A stretch of DNA of 64,000 bases from Orientallactaga sibirica. Lineage: Eukaryota; Chordata; Mammalia; Rodentia; Dipodidae. The translations under genes and the position numbers were made by a program. This document shows, one piece after another, positions 32,111 through 43,763 of this stretch; positions within the stretch are counted from its first letter, which is position 1; each line of letters starts with the position of its first letter. The notes beneath the pieces were generated by a model, which did not search any database, was not told where the DNA came from, and was given only the letters and a program-made list of their open reading frames with translations. Location: assembly GCA_036365145.1 (NCBI GenBank), contig JAEOAD010000029.1, positions 21,065,001-21,129,000 of the forward strand, written 5' to 3'.

Positions 32111-35035
32111 ATTGGTGCATTTTCCATATAGAAGTGTTTTAGGTAAGATTTGAATTTACTAATTAGAAAGTATAAATAAGTAGGAAATATTAAGTCCTCT
32201 TCCATCCAGATCCCTTTGTCTAGCTCCAGAATGAAAATTTACTGACAGCCTGCTACATGACCAAACACATACATGGTCTGTTGGTATTAAGCCATGTGCT
32301 ACAGATAAGACCTCATGTTCTCAGAATGCAATACCAAAGTTAAGTCAAGCTGAACACCACCACCATGACCATTACCAACAGCAACAACAACAAAAACTGT
32401 GGACACTGAGGGAGGGGATTATACCAAAAGTCTGGGAGATTGTACCTCTCTGAGAGAGTACCCAGCCAGTAGAGAAGAGAGGGGAAAGGGCCTGTACTCA
32501 GGAATTATCAAAACTGCTTTCTGTGTTCATGGGTCACACTCACCATTTGTTTGGGAAGGTGCCTGTCCCTGCAGAATCAAAATTTTAAAAAATAGAAAAT
32601 TGTCTTGCTTCACCACTTAAAGTCTCTTGCACACATTATTATTATTCAAAAGGGGGATCTTATTTCCCTGCCTCACATGCATGTGAACACACATACACAC
32701 ATGCATGAATATCACACCCACATGCATATATCCATAGTATTTCAGAGACATTCACAAAATCGTCTTGACTAACCTTCCGTTCTCTATATGACAGTTATTA
32801 CTGTTAATTTAACTTTATATTCACTATAAACTGCTTGAGACACTGGGTTGGATTTTCAGTTTGTAGACTATCTTGGAGTTAAAGAGTTTGTTCATCCCTG
32901 TTCCACTGGAGTTTCTTGTGGATTTATTTTCCTTAATTCTGTAGATTAAGAACTACTCTTATGGTTTCCTCTTTAGTGCTTTCTCTAGGAATAGGATCTC
33001 ATCTTCACCTATAGAAGAGGAGGCAAATTGAGAATAATCATCATAAATAAGGAGATTAAGAAGATTAAAATCTTCCTTTGTGCATGAAGAATCTTATCTC
33101 TCCTCCTGCTACCCCACTAACTTTCACTAACAATTCTTTCCTAGAATTGGTGCTTCGCCTCCAACTGGATTTTTGCTTAGATTTGTACATTGTTGATATC
33201 CAGCAGCCTGCCTCCTAAATGTGCATCCACGTACATTTCCACTGCTGAGGTCCATCTACCAGGCCAATGACAGAATTCCTGCTGAGCTTGATTCATCTCA
33301 CTAGCAGCACTAGTACATGCCACTGTGATTAGAAAATCTGACTACTGACACAGTATTTCTGGCATTTCTCTTTCGCCTTCTAGATCACTCCTCAACCTTG
33401 AGCTTACGTCACTTCAGAAGTGAATGGCATACTATTCATAGCCTGTGTAGATCTCCAGGTTGTTCATGTGGACATAAGAGGATAAGGACAAACACAAGCT
33501 AGGCTCTATCTCCATGCTGGGCTCTGTGGTAAAGGTCAGTTGTCATATATTTCTGGGACTATACACGATCCCTTGTTCACTCATAAACATCCTGTTTAAT
33601 ACTATCATTACTGTGTGTGAAGGGGTGCCGGAATGATAAATATATGAACTCAGAGTTGGAAGGTCTCATTCATGGAGCCTATGTGCTTGATGAGACACGC
33701 AACTCCCCTGGATCTGCATTAGGCTTTGCCCTATCTGAAAGCCCTGGAGAGGGCCACAGGGTTATTTGCTTGATTTACATGTACTTCCAGGCCAGTGGGA
33801 TTCCATGTTGGTGGGTTTTTGCTTTGAATTGAATTCAAATGCTTTATTTAATTAACTAGTCTATGTCTCCAACCCATAAACCCCTATGATTACCTAGTCT
33901 ACATGGCTTCAGGTGTAACATATGCATCCATTGCCCTGCTGGGTTTTTGAGAATGAAAACAATCACCTTAGGCTCATGTTTGAAATGAAAATGAGTTTAT
34001 TTGGGGAAAATAATTTATTCTGAGATCAAAGTATTTTGTTTACAAGGCAATGGTTAAAACCAGACACTGCCTACAAACTCTGATGCCATCTGTTTTATTA
34101 TTCACAAACTTCAGCTCAGCCCACCTCAACTCTGTTCCTCTATAAGTGCCACAAGCCACAGATGCCAGTTTTGGGGGGGATGGTGTCCACTAGATGAGCA
34201 TTGAGATGGTACATGGCTGCACTGCACCTGCAGTTCTCAGACAGGGGGTAACCAGTCCCAGCTTAGGCTCATTTACTTATTTGCATTTGGAAAGCCTGCT
34301 GCTTCAGCTGCAGTGCCTTCTTACTTGCATAAAAGCAGGCCAGAGCACCCTGGATCAGAAAACACATGACGTGGTTGGAACCTTCTAGGATGCCATCTTT
34401 GAATACCCATCTCCTGGTATTGGCACCCCTGTGGAATTTCTTCTCTTGAAATCTGGTCTGGTTTTAGCAACTTACTACTCACAAGTCCTGCATAGTACTG
34501 TGATGGAACATCACAAATTAGGTTTAAAAGAACCAGAAGCCCTCTTTTGCTTTCTTTCTCATTTGGACTTCTCAGACTGGAGGGAGGCAACCATCATGTA
34601 ATCAATGCCACACAGAGGCCCATGTGATAATGAACTGATGAAGAATGATAGTCTTGCTTACTGTCACACAAGGTAGTTATGAAGTGGGTCCCCTTGCCAT
34701 TTGGGTCTTGAAATGAGCAAAGTGGTTGGCACCCTGTTTATAGCTTGTTGAAGTCCTTGAGCCAGTGGACCCACCTAAGCCATGATCTAGTTTTTGATCC
34801 ATAGATGGTGACAGATCATAGATTGCATTGTTTTGAGATGCTTATCTTTAGATATAATTTGTAATGTAGCAGTATGGTGGAGCAGCTGCTGATGGTTGAA
34901 ATCCTACAGCACATGTGAGCAATGCAGAAAATGTAATGTAAGTGGTAAGGATGTAACTGTCCCTGCAGGAATGAAGATATTCTAAAGAGACACTTGTGTC
35001 CTTTGAATATCAGAATATTAGAATAATGGAACTAA
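32111..35035. other. No gene recognised
   Basis: Nearly 3 kb without a recognisable element apart from short CA-rich runs near 32690-32740. Frames of 64-89 codons (32399-32620, 33617-33832, 34194-34388, 34321-34590) have no domain and are not supported. This is one of the longer apparently unique blocks in the window. Confidence 0.45.
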
Positions 35036-35059
35036 AGATATTGAAAATTTTCCCCAGGA

Positions 35060-35490
35060 TCTCAGGCTCAGAAAAGAAAAAGGCTAGAACTTGGTACCAG
35101 CCAAAGGAGGCACTTGTGTCCTAGGCATAGACCTCGCACAGATCAAGCAACTAGTTAAACTACCTTGCAGAAAACACCAAAACAAAGACAACAATTGTTT
35201 TTTGATGGGCAGGACCACACCTTGACCAGGATGGCTGAGCTATCTACACCTCTTGCCTCTGTTTAAACCTAAACTTAATGTCAGAACTCAGAAGAGGGAA
35301 TTTCAGATTATTGCACATATTTGTTTGTCCCACTTGGGTCACATTGAAAAAAAAAACAAACCCTTTCTCTGCGTCTGACTATTGCTTCTCTGTTTAATTA
35401 GAGTCTTAAGGAAAGGTGGCTCAGCCTAGTTTAATCAGGCAGGTAGAACCCAGGCTCTGTCCCTAGCAGCTCTGGTAACTAGGGACAAAA
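35060..35490 (+). mobile_element. LTR-like element, related to the one at 28.56 kb
   Basis: It carries 'cctcgcacagatcaagcaac', 'gggcaggaccacaccttgac', the TATA-like 'tgtttaaacctaaac', 'tgtttgtcccacttgggtc' and 'ctctgcgtctgactattgct', then 'ctctgtttaattagagtc'. This resembles U3-R-U5 of an endogenous retrovirus LTR. No internal retroviral sequence is seen next to it, so it may be a solo LTR. Termini and TSD are not fixed. Confidence 0.5.
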
Positions 35491-35712
35491 TTAATGCAGT
35501 CTGCCTTCTCAGTTGGTCAGGATGGGGTGCTAGAGGACCAGTCAGGGATTCAATGCTGATCAAACACACCAGAGAAGAGCTCTAGACAGCAGAAGAGCCA
35601 GTCTTTATGTCACAAGCTAGGTCAGCTACTCACATTTTATCTTCATGTTTAGATCACATTCACCTCTAAAACACCCAGAGCTAGAGTGAGAGCATCCTGA
35701 CCATAGTTTTTG
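35491..35712. other. No gene recognised
   Basis: Short spacer between the LTR-like element and the B1/SINE chimera. Confidence 0.4.
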
Positions 35713-35765
35713 CTGGGCACGTTGCAGTATCCCTGTAATCCTTGCACTCAAGGAGGCAGAGGCCT
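35713..35765 (+). mobile_element. B1 5' fragment
   Basis: 'tgctgggcacgttgcagta' and 'cttgcactcaaggaggcaga' are the first 50 bases of a B1, then it stops abruptly at a reversed tRNA-type SINE. Confidence 0.7.
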
Positions 35766-35838
35766 TGGAGATTGGAACCGGGTTCTTAGGCTTAGCAGGC
35801 AGGTGCCTTAACCACTAAGCCATCTCTCCAGCCCCCCC
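35766..35838 (-). mobile_element. tRNA-derived SINE head fragment, antisense
   Basis: 'ttggagattggaaccgggtt', 'cttaggcttagcaggcaggt' and 'ccactaagccatctctccag' are the reverse complement of the family head. Only the first 70 bases remain. A run of ten C bases follows. The fusion of a B1 start to a reversed SINE head points to a recombination or deletion joint. Confidence 0.85.
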
Positions 35839-36598
35839 CCCATTGTATATTTTAAAATGCTATGCTTTAATCAAGAATTTCATTTTAAAATGAAGCTACA
35901 TATAAAACTAAAAAAAAAATAGAGCTGAAAATTTTCTTACTGTAAGAATGGTCAGAAAATTAAGTATATCATTATTAGACAAATAAAGTAAGAGTTTTTA
36001 ACATGGAGAAGCTATAAGTAGTTTATTAAAAAATCTCTCCCATACAAGCTTTAATCCTGAGAGACATGATTTCTAACTTCATCAGGATAAAACAGTCCTT
36101 CAATGATTCATTTCTCTTTGCTGCTTTCTTTCATTCTTATTTCTGATTGGCCTGATCAACAGTGGAGAGTTAATCTGTGTGCAGTGTGGGGCTATTAACT
36201 GAAGTTAATGAGAAATGATCTCTGAATACATTGAAGAACTCATAGGATTTTTACATATTTATGCAAACTCCACTAATTATCATGGACAAGGAAGGAATAG
36301 TTGTCCAGCGAAAGTCTGCCATTAATTTTCTGTCAGTGGCTCATGTTAATGATCAAAATAAGATTTTCAAATTGGACTGAATCTATCTTTCAAGGGTAAT
36401 ATTATAATTTGGCAAGCTTTCAAACAGCTTGACTTGTATTACTATGTTGGCAGGCTGCCAGGAAACTCAAATAAACTCAATAATATCTAGTGATTTCAGA
36501 CTATATGGCAGGCATTGGGTATAAAGAGGGTCATTCTAATGGACAAGAAAAGAAGAAGGATGGCCATCATTTTTTTATGCTACAGATTGTGACTTTAG
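35839..36598. other. No gene recognised
   Basis: AT-rich unique-looking DNA. Confidence 0.4.
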
Positions 36599-36897
36599 GG
36601 CTAGTGAGGAGGTGCCTCAGTGAGGAATACTCCTTGCTGAACAAGCATGAAGTTGTGAGTTTGATCCCTAGCACTACATGAACAACTGGACGTAGCCACA
36701 CATGCCTATATCCACAATGCTTGGAGGCAGAGACAAGAGAATCACTAGGACTTGTTGGTGACAGCTATTCTGCCTGAAAAATGACAGCTCCATGTTCAGT
36801 GAACAACTTTGTCTCAATGGAACAACAGCATAGCGATAGAGGGAGATATCCACACTTCTACTCTGGCCCCTGCAAGTGTACACATCTGAACACAAGT
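36599..36897 (+). mobile_element. B4/B3-type SINE
   Basis: The head 'agggctagtgaggaggtgcc' is followed by 'gtgagtttgatccctagcac', then 'cacacatgcctatatccaca' and 'ggaggcagagacaagagaat' (B1-like), and a 3' part 'ctctggcccctgcaagtgta'. It ends directly at a CA microsatellite, the usual tail of this SINE class. Confidence 0.65.

Positions 36898-36931
<34 letters not shown>
36898..36931 (+). repeat. (CA)n microsatellite
   Basis: About 17 CA repeats form the tail of the B4/B3-type SINE. The 85- and 116-codon minus-strand frames translate this as VCVCVC and are artefacts. Confidence 0.95.
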
Positions 36932-36936
<5 letters not shown>

Positions 36937-39060
36937 ATTTAAAAGACTGTAACTTTGTTCACATTCATTTGTACAAACACCAAACACAAAGGTGATGTCT
37001 GCCTTTCTTGGTAACTTGATATCTCTCATCATTTCTATATCTGGTTTGTCCCTAGAAGAGAAGAATATGTATATATTTATGAGTGATAATATCCATAGCT
37101 CTAGTTGGCAGAGTATTTCATGTGTCAATATCTGAATGGCATCCCTATAGAAGAAGAAGTACATTTATAATTTGTAGCTTGACTGGTGAATGACTAAGGC
37201 AGAGATGTACATATACACTTTAGCACTGAGCATTGGTTTCAGTTCCAACAGTCTGTCCCAAACTTTTTGAAATAGGAATATGCCATCATTGAATAACTAC
37301 TTCTTGCAAATGCAAAGAAAAGCATAGCAAGATCCATTTGGGAATAACAAAGGCACCTTCTAACCAGTGACTATGTGATCCTATTATTATCAATGCCACT
37401 TGTATGTTAATACTGTACATCAAATAGCAATGTCTGTATGAAAACATTTGCAGCAAAAATATGAAAATATCAGTGAGAAACCCCATGAATTACCAACTTA
37501 TTATGGCTCTAGAGACAAAGTCATTTATAAAATGAATTAAAAAGATAACCTACCCTTACTACAGCATCTAAAGTGTATAAATAGGAAGAAAACTTTCATA
37601 TCAGTTACTTTCTCAGTGATCAGACAAAATTCCTACACAGCAGCAGCTTAAGGAAGCAAAGGTCTGGCTTTACCTTACAGTTTTAAGGGAAGATCCATCA
37701 TAGGAAAGCAAGCCAGAGCAAGAAGCCAGAGTCACACTTTCAAATCATCAGGGAGGAGGTATCGAGAGGTGAAATGTGTTACCTGAGGCCTTATCAAGAT
37801 TTGAGAGAATGGCATAGGAAAATGCATTATAAATACATTTTCCACATGGTTTAATGTGCAACCAGCTTGGGAAATCTGTTTTAAATCATCCTGCCTTTCC
37901 ATAAAAGTTTTTAAATTCCAGAGGATTTTAAGTAGTAAAGAACATTCATGCTTCATATTGCCTATAATTCAATACTGTATCCTAGTTTAATATATAATTA
38001 CCCCTACCTAAGTGTCAAAATCATCCATCATAGGTTACTATTGAGTAGTGTTTTTCAAATTATCTTCTCCAACCATGGATACATATCATGCATTAAAACT
38101 AGGTGAAAGCTCATATTCCAACTCAGAGATACCAACTCTATTCCTAACTAGAAGGGGAATTACAGATGACATATTAATAGTACATCTTGGATGAAATAAA
38201 ACAAGGGATTGGCTCTCCTTTTGCCTCCTAAGTAGTAAACAGAAGAGAAACACATCAGGGAGAGTTACAATGAAGGTACAAGTGTCCCTACTGGGTAATA
38301 GCACAATGATAGTTGCATTACTGTTGGGGTGGGGGTCAAGGAAGAAGCAGGGATACTATATATTGAAAGATCAGGGTCATAAGGCTAATTTTGAAAGAGA
38401 AAATTCTAGGAGGAAGCCTAAACAACTTGGTGCATAAGCAAAACTGTGAACTAGCATAACTGTTGTAACTTCTTATTCACAGATATATTTGAATTCACTT
38501 CTTGTTGCTAAAAATCATACATAATATCATGGAATCTGACAGGTGATAATGTACATATAATTCAATGCAAGGATTACTGAAAGGTTTGCTCAGAGCCAAG
38601 AGAAAATTAATTTTCCAGATATGTTTATTGTTTTGGTTGAGAAGAAAGGTTCTGTAGACAAACTGCTGAGCCCAGAAGTCTATTACATTCAATAATGTCT
38701 CTCAGAATATAATAACTGAAAAATGAGGATTCATGGTCATCTTATGGGGTTATTATAAAGAGTAAAAAGTAAGTCAATGGAAGGTGTCAAGATAAGCATC
38801 TGTCATATCAATGTGTCTATTTCAAGTGGAGAAATAAATGGGGTAAGGGACAGAAGTGACCAGCCGTCAGTGGGTCTCATAAGCCAGGTGTGTGGAGAGA
38901 GGAAAATCTGTATCATTATTTGTGTGAGCTTCCCCTTACCTCACAGGGAAGGGTATTCTTTGCTCAATGTCAAATCATTGTCAAGTTTTATGTGAGGACT
39001 TAACCTCCCTCACAACTCATTTGTTGTTATACATCAATGCTTGAGTAAATGTGTGTGTTT
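36932..39060. other. No gene recognised
   Basis: About 2.1 kb of AT-rich unique-looking DNA. Frames of 60-74 codons (37286-37486, 37732-37956, 38086-38304, 38495-38692, 38777-38995) lack domains. Confidence 0.45.
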
Positions 39061-39079
39061 ATATACATGTGGGAACATG

Positions 39080-39356
39080 GGTTTGAGTGGGTATATATAC
39101 ACATGTATGCACATGAGAGTGGAGGTTGGAGGCCAACATTAAATGTCTTCTTCCATCACCTTCTTTCAAACAGGGACTTTTAGCAAACTAGGAACTCACC
39201 AATGCAGCTAATTAAGCTAACCAGCCATCCCCAGTAATACTTCTGTCTCCATTGCCCCAGCACTGACATTACACGGTATTGTATATGCATGATGGGGTCC
39301 CAAACTCAGGTCCTGATACTTGTGTGGCATGCGCTTTACCCACTTAACTAACCACA
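39080..39356 (-). mobile_element. B3-type SINE, antisense
   Basis: On the + strand: 'gaggttggaggccaacatta', 'ccattgccccagcactgaca', 'ctcaggtcctgatacttgtg' and 'gcatgcgctttacccactta'. This is the reverse complement of a B3/B2-related SINE with its head at the right. A TG-rich lead-in occurs at 39048-39110. Confidence 0.7.
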
Positions 39357-39469
39357 GGTGTTATCCATTCTATCTTAATCAAAATGAATCACCAATTTAA
39401 TTTTGGATGAATGATATACTTGTTATTGATTGAGAATTGAAACAAATTAATAAAGAGTCATCTACTGGG

Positions 39470-39726
39470 GGGCTGGAGAGATGGCTTAGCAGTTAAGGCG
39501 CCTGCCTCCTAAGCCTAAGAACCCGGTTCCAATCTCCAGGTCCCATGTTTAGCCAGATGCAAAGTGACGCAAGGGCGCAATGCCGCACTTGACCACAAGG
39601 GAGCACATGCATCTGGATTTCATTCGCAGCAGCTGAGAGACTGCTGGTGCGCCTATCTCTGTCTCCCTCTCCCTCTCTGTCTGTCTCTCTCTGTGTCTCT
39701 CTCCAAAAATAAATAAAAAAATTAAA
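39470..39726 (+). mobile_element. tRNA-derived SINE, young copy, 18-bp TSD
   Basis: The head 'ggctggagagatggcttagc' and all family blocks are close to the consensus suggested by the other copies, with intact CG dinucleotides ('gcaatgccgcacttg', 'gacgcaagggcgc'). It is flanked by the perfect repeat 'aaagagtcatctactggg' at 39452-39469 and 39727-39744. Preserved CpGs and the exact TSD suggest one of the younger insertions in this window. Confidence 0.97.
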
Positions 39727-39744
39727 AAAGAGTCATCTACTGGG

Positions 39745-40159
39745 AAAGAACACTACTATGTGAGAGTTGCTCTTGGAAATAGCTAAGCCAAACCTTCTCT
39801 ATGAGATCACAGAACTAGAAAGTCCCAAGTACCAGCTCCTGGAACTTGGAAATGCCTTGTCATTTACTAGCTCTTCAACTTGGAGGATGCAAGCTGTTCC
39901 TCCCTTACCCTAGTTTCCTCATTTATAAAGTTGGTCAATTATGAAAGAGAGTTGTAGATAAATAACATACAATTCTTATCACACAGTAACTGATATAGTA
40001 CATATACTCAGAAGTACTAGATGATATCAAAATATTTTATTCTCAATATATCATTGATGTGGAAAACACACTAATAATAAAATGACTAAAAGTGTACTTT
40101 TGAGATAAGATGCAATATTACCTGGATAGTAAATGAACTAAGGAATTATTTTTGAGGAT
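39745..40159. other. No gene recognised
   Basis: Unique-looking spacer, AT-rich. Confidence 0.4.
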
Positions 40160-40605
40160 TGTATGTGAGTGTGTGTGTTTGTTTTATGTTCATGAATGCA
40201 CATGTGTTCATATGTATGTGAGTGCATGTGTTTGTGGAAGCAAGAATACAACCTGAGTGTCATCCTTAGGGACATCATCCACCATTTTTGAGACAGGGTC
40301 CTTCACTGGCCTGCAGTTCAACAATTTGGCTAGCATAGCTATCCAGCAAGCTCTGGGAATTCTTCCATTATCCTCTTCACCTGCCCTTGGATTAGGGTGT
40401 TCCACTACACCAGACATTCTTACCCGGACACTGGGAATCAAATTCAGATCCCTATGATGGTGAGATAAGCATTTTCCTCTTCACCTGCCCTTGGATTAGG
40501 GTGTTCCACTACACCAGACATTCTTACCTGGACACTGGGAATCAAATTCAGATCCCTATGATGGTGAGATAAGCATTTTCCCCACTTAACTCTTTCCCAG
40601 CCCAT
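40160..40605 (-). mobile_element. B3/B4-type SINE, antisense, with internal tandem duplication
   Basis: On the + strand a TG-rich lead (40165-40235) is followed by 'gagacagggtccttcactgg', 'ccttggattagggtgttcca', 'gacactgggaatcaaattca' and 'ccacttaactctttcccagc', which is the reverse complement of a B3/B4 SINE. Its central part is present twice with a 104-bp period. The 77- and 66-codon frames here are not genes. Confidence 0.7.
40371..40581 (+). repeat. 104-bp tandem duplication inside a SINE
   Basis: The block starting 'cctcttcacctgcccttgga' and ending 'gagataagcattttcc' occurs twice with a period of 104 bp. The two copies differ by a single base that I can see (tacccgg in the first, tacctgg in the second). 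The near identity implies a recent duplication. Confidence 0.95.
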
Positions 40606-42240
40606 TAGATGTTTTTTTTTTTTTTTTAAATTATAACATACTTATATACTTGTGTAAAATCTCTTGCTAGTTGAAGATACAAATGGCATATTAACAGAAG
40701 TAGAAGTATTATAACTGGAATCTTCTTCAAAATAGGCTGGCCTGAGTGGGTAGGCAGAGTTGACACCAAACTGGTCAAAAGTTAAAACTGTTTAAGCAAC
40801 TCACTTTCAGGTTTATTTTTGTGTATGTCTGAAATTTTTCATAGTAAAAGTTAAAAGATATAACTAATATGCCAAAAAGATGCAAAATAATTGCATGCTA
40901 AAATTTCTGGTTGCTAATCAATGCAATTTCGTTAGACTTCTTTATGTCTAACCCACACCAGGTACCATGCTTACTAAATACCAGATGGCAGAGGGGTGCA
41001 ACTGGAAATGTCCTCAAAATAATTCAAGTTTTGTTGGGTTTTTTAATTGTTGGTGTTTTAAGAAAGCAGAAAACACAAGTAATATTTTTATTACAATTCT
41101 GATTGCCATAGTCATAAGTGACTTGATAACAGTACACAAGACCAACGATGTCAAAGGAGGATAAGGGAAAACAGACAAACTTTCATGGGGAAGGTATATT
41201 TTAAGTATGGTATTAAGAACTGAGTAAGATTTCAAAAGAATTCAAAGGAAAAAAGAAAAGAAGATAAAACAAGGAACCAAGACACTTCACGAATACGTCA
41301 AAAAGAGTGTTATCAAAAGGTAAAATGTGATTGAAAATTAAAAGGACAACTGACTAAAAGAAAAGGAATAAGATGTCATTCAAATGATTGTAGTCATGAT
41401 TTTGGAGGATTGCTGCACTCGCTTCCCAGGACATCTGAAGCAGCTGCTCACAAGCTGGCTGACATAAAACAGAAAGTTACCGTTTCAAAGATGTGGAGAC
41501 TGGAATCCAAAACCAAAGCATCCAGATGGCTGTACTGTCTTTGAAACTCATAGTAAATCCTTCCTTGCTTTTTTCTCACTTTTGATGGTTTCTAGCAACC
41601 CATCACATCCCCTGGTTTATAGGTGTACAACTCCAGTTTCCACATATGCCTGCATGACTGTTTTTAGAGGGTCACTATATTTCAATATGACCTTGTTATG
41701 ATTTCACTAATCCCATTTTTAAAAACATATTTCCAAATAAAATAATATTCTATATGTGTTAAAATTAGGACTTTGGTGGTGTTTTTAATGACGGTAGAAA
41801 TCTGATTTAGTTCACAAAAAAGCTGAAACAGAAATGTTTTCAATGGGATAAAAGACAAATCTATAGTATAGAACTAGTCCCTTGAAGCAGTTAAAATATT
41901 TTGGTGTCATACTTTGCTTGGCCAATTTATACTCAGGTAACCTGTTCTTGAAAAAAAAAAAATCTTGGAGGAGGAAGTAAAATGAAGGCATGAAATGTTT
42001 TGAAAATCTCTGAACCCTGGATCTGATATTTGCAGAAATTTCTTCTCCATATTTCTTTTTTTCCATATGTCATTCACTGGCTCAACACAGAAGCAAGTGG
42101 AAACCTTAATGCTTGAGGTGATTTTTGATTTGGGAAAGATTTGTCGCTATTAGAACATCTTTGATAAAAGTGCTTCTCAGAGAGAAAAGATTCCTCAGGA
42201 GAATGTGTTGGTAGTAGTGCAGGATACTTGCTAAAAATAA
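40606..42240. other. No gene recognised; poly-T near 40611-40627
   Basis: AT-rich DNA. Frames of 63-84 codons (40911-41102, 40967-41164, 41014-41235, 41812-42066) are unsupported. Confidence 0.4.
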
Positions 42241-42245
42241 AGTGG

Positions 42246-42417
42246 AGGGCTACAGAGATGTCTTAGCAGTTAAGGTGCCTGCCTGCCAAGCCTAAGAATG
42301 CCTGTTCGATCTCCACGTCCCACATTTAGCCAAAGGCAAAAAGTGACACAAGGTTGCACACGTCTGGAATTTGTTCACAGTGGCTGGAAGGCCGCTGGCA
42401 AGCCCATTCTCTCTCTC

Positions 42418-42469
<52 letters not shown>

Positions 42470-42500
42470 TCTCTCTCTCTCTGATTCTCTCAAATTATAA

Positions 42501-42539
<39 letters not shown>

Positions 42540-42540
42540 A
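42246..42540 (+). mobile_element. tRNA-derived SINE with compound microsatellite tail
   Basis: The head 'gggctacagagatgtcttag' is followed by the family blocks, then (CT)n at about 42410-42449, (CA)n at 42450-42468, (CT)n again to about 42492, and (AAAT)n to 42540. 'aataaagt' occurs on both sides, compatible with a short TSD. The overlapping 69-codon frame is low complexity. Confidence 0.9.
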
Positions 42541-43440
42541 GTTAAGCCCAATGGTGTTAAGCCAACATTTGGGGTACCAAATCCTCCAGTTAGTGTAGAG
42601 GAGGGAGTTGAGTAACTTTGTCTACTAGTCATAAAGCACATGAAGCTCCCCCCACCGATGTACAACCTAACTTATCTATAAAAAGGGTTGGCTTTTCTTC
42701 AGAATTCAGGATGTTCCATTTTTCCCCCTAAGAAGAGAAAAAAAGCTAATATTTAATCTTTTATTCTCTCAGACTACCAGCTACTGGCATAACAGGTATG
42801 CTTCTGTGTCAGAGTCAACTTTCCTGGATATAACAAAATACTTATGGCAACTAATTTTATGAGAAGTGTTTGTCTAGGTCCCATTGACAGGTTCAAGGGC
42901 ATGGCCAGTGCATCTGTTCAGTTATGGCAAAGGGGATCTCAGTGCATTTACACTAGAGTGGAGTGACACGTGTAGAAAGGGATTGTCTAACAGAAGTCAA
43001 AGACTAACCCTTCCAATTATGTACTCCCTAGCAGGCCCTGCCTCTTAAATATTTCATTATCTCCCAATAGCAAAAAGTCTTGAATCACAATGGAACCATG
43101 GAGTCCACTCTGACCATGCAAAAACAGCACCCTCCCAGCTTACTAAGCAACCCATGATCTCATAGACACTCAGCTACCTGAACAGAGGAGCCCTGTGCTT
43201 GATAAAGAGGAATAGGTTTATGAAGCTCAGACTTCTAGAAAAGCAGCTATGACAGGGAGCTTACATTCTCTTATGTATTTGAAATGTGACCTATTGCTTC
43301 CTTGTCACTTGGCCACTTGTGTTTTGTTCCTCCTCCCTCCCCTGTATATATTACTGATTAGAGTAGGATGATAAATATTAACTTGTTTCCCTTTATGCAA
43401 ATATGCCCTATAATCACCATATTCCTCAGCTTCCAAATAA
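42541..43440. other. No gene recognised
   Basis: About 900 bp of unassigned DNA left of the MaLR block. Confidence 0.4.
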
Positions 43441-43443
43441 TAA

Positions 43444-43763
43444 ATAAACTTCAAGTGTTCTGAATGCTAGGTTCCCAGCTGATGGCAACTTGGGAATTAA
43501 CACCTTCTGGAGGCAGAGTATTGTTGGGGACGGGCTTATGGGTATTATAGCCAGCTCCCCCTTGCCAGTGTTTGGCACACTCTCCTGTTGCTATTGTCCA
43601 CCTTATGTTGACCAGAGAGTGATGTCCACCCTCTGCTCATGCCATCATTTTTCCTGCCATCATGGAGCTTCCCCTCGAGCCTGTAAGCCAAAATAAACCT
43701 CTTTTCCCACAAGCTGCTCTTAGTCGGGTGATTTCTGCCAGCAATGCGAACCTGACTGCAACA
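43444..43763 (+). mobile_element. MaLR LTR 1 (first ~24 bases missing)
   Basis: It begins inside the LTR at 'ataaacttcaagtgttctga' and runs to 'gcgaacctgactgcaaca'. The middle has 'gtaagccaaaataaacctct', a polyadenylation-type region. Compared with LTR 2 and LTR 3 it lacks the first bases 'tgtggtggtttgattcaggt' and what follows up to 'ccccataaac', so the left edge of the whole block is truncated and no TSD can be read. Confidence 0.85.

Noticed and set aside
36674..37164. Frames with VCVCVC runs
   Set aside because: They translate the (CA)n tail of a SINE.
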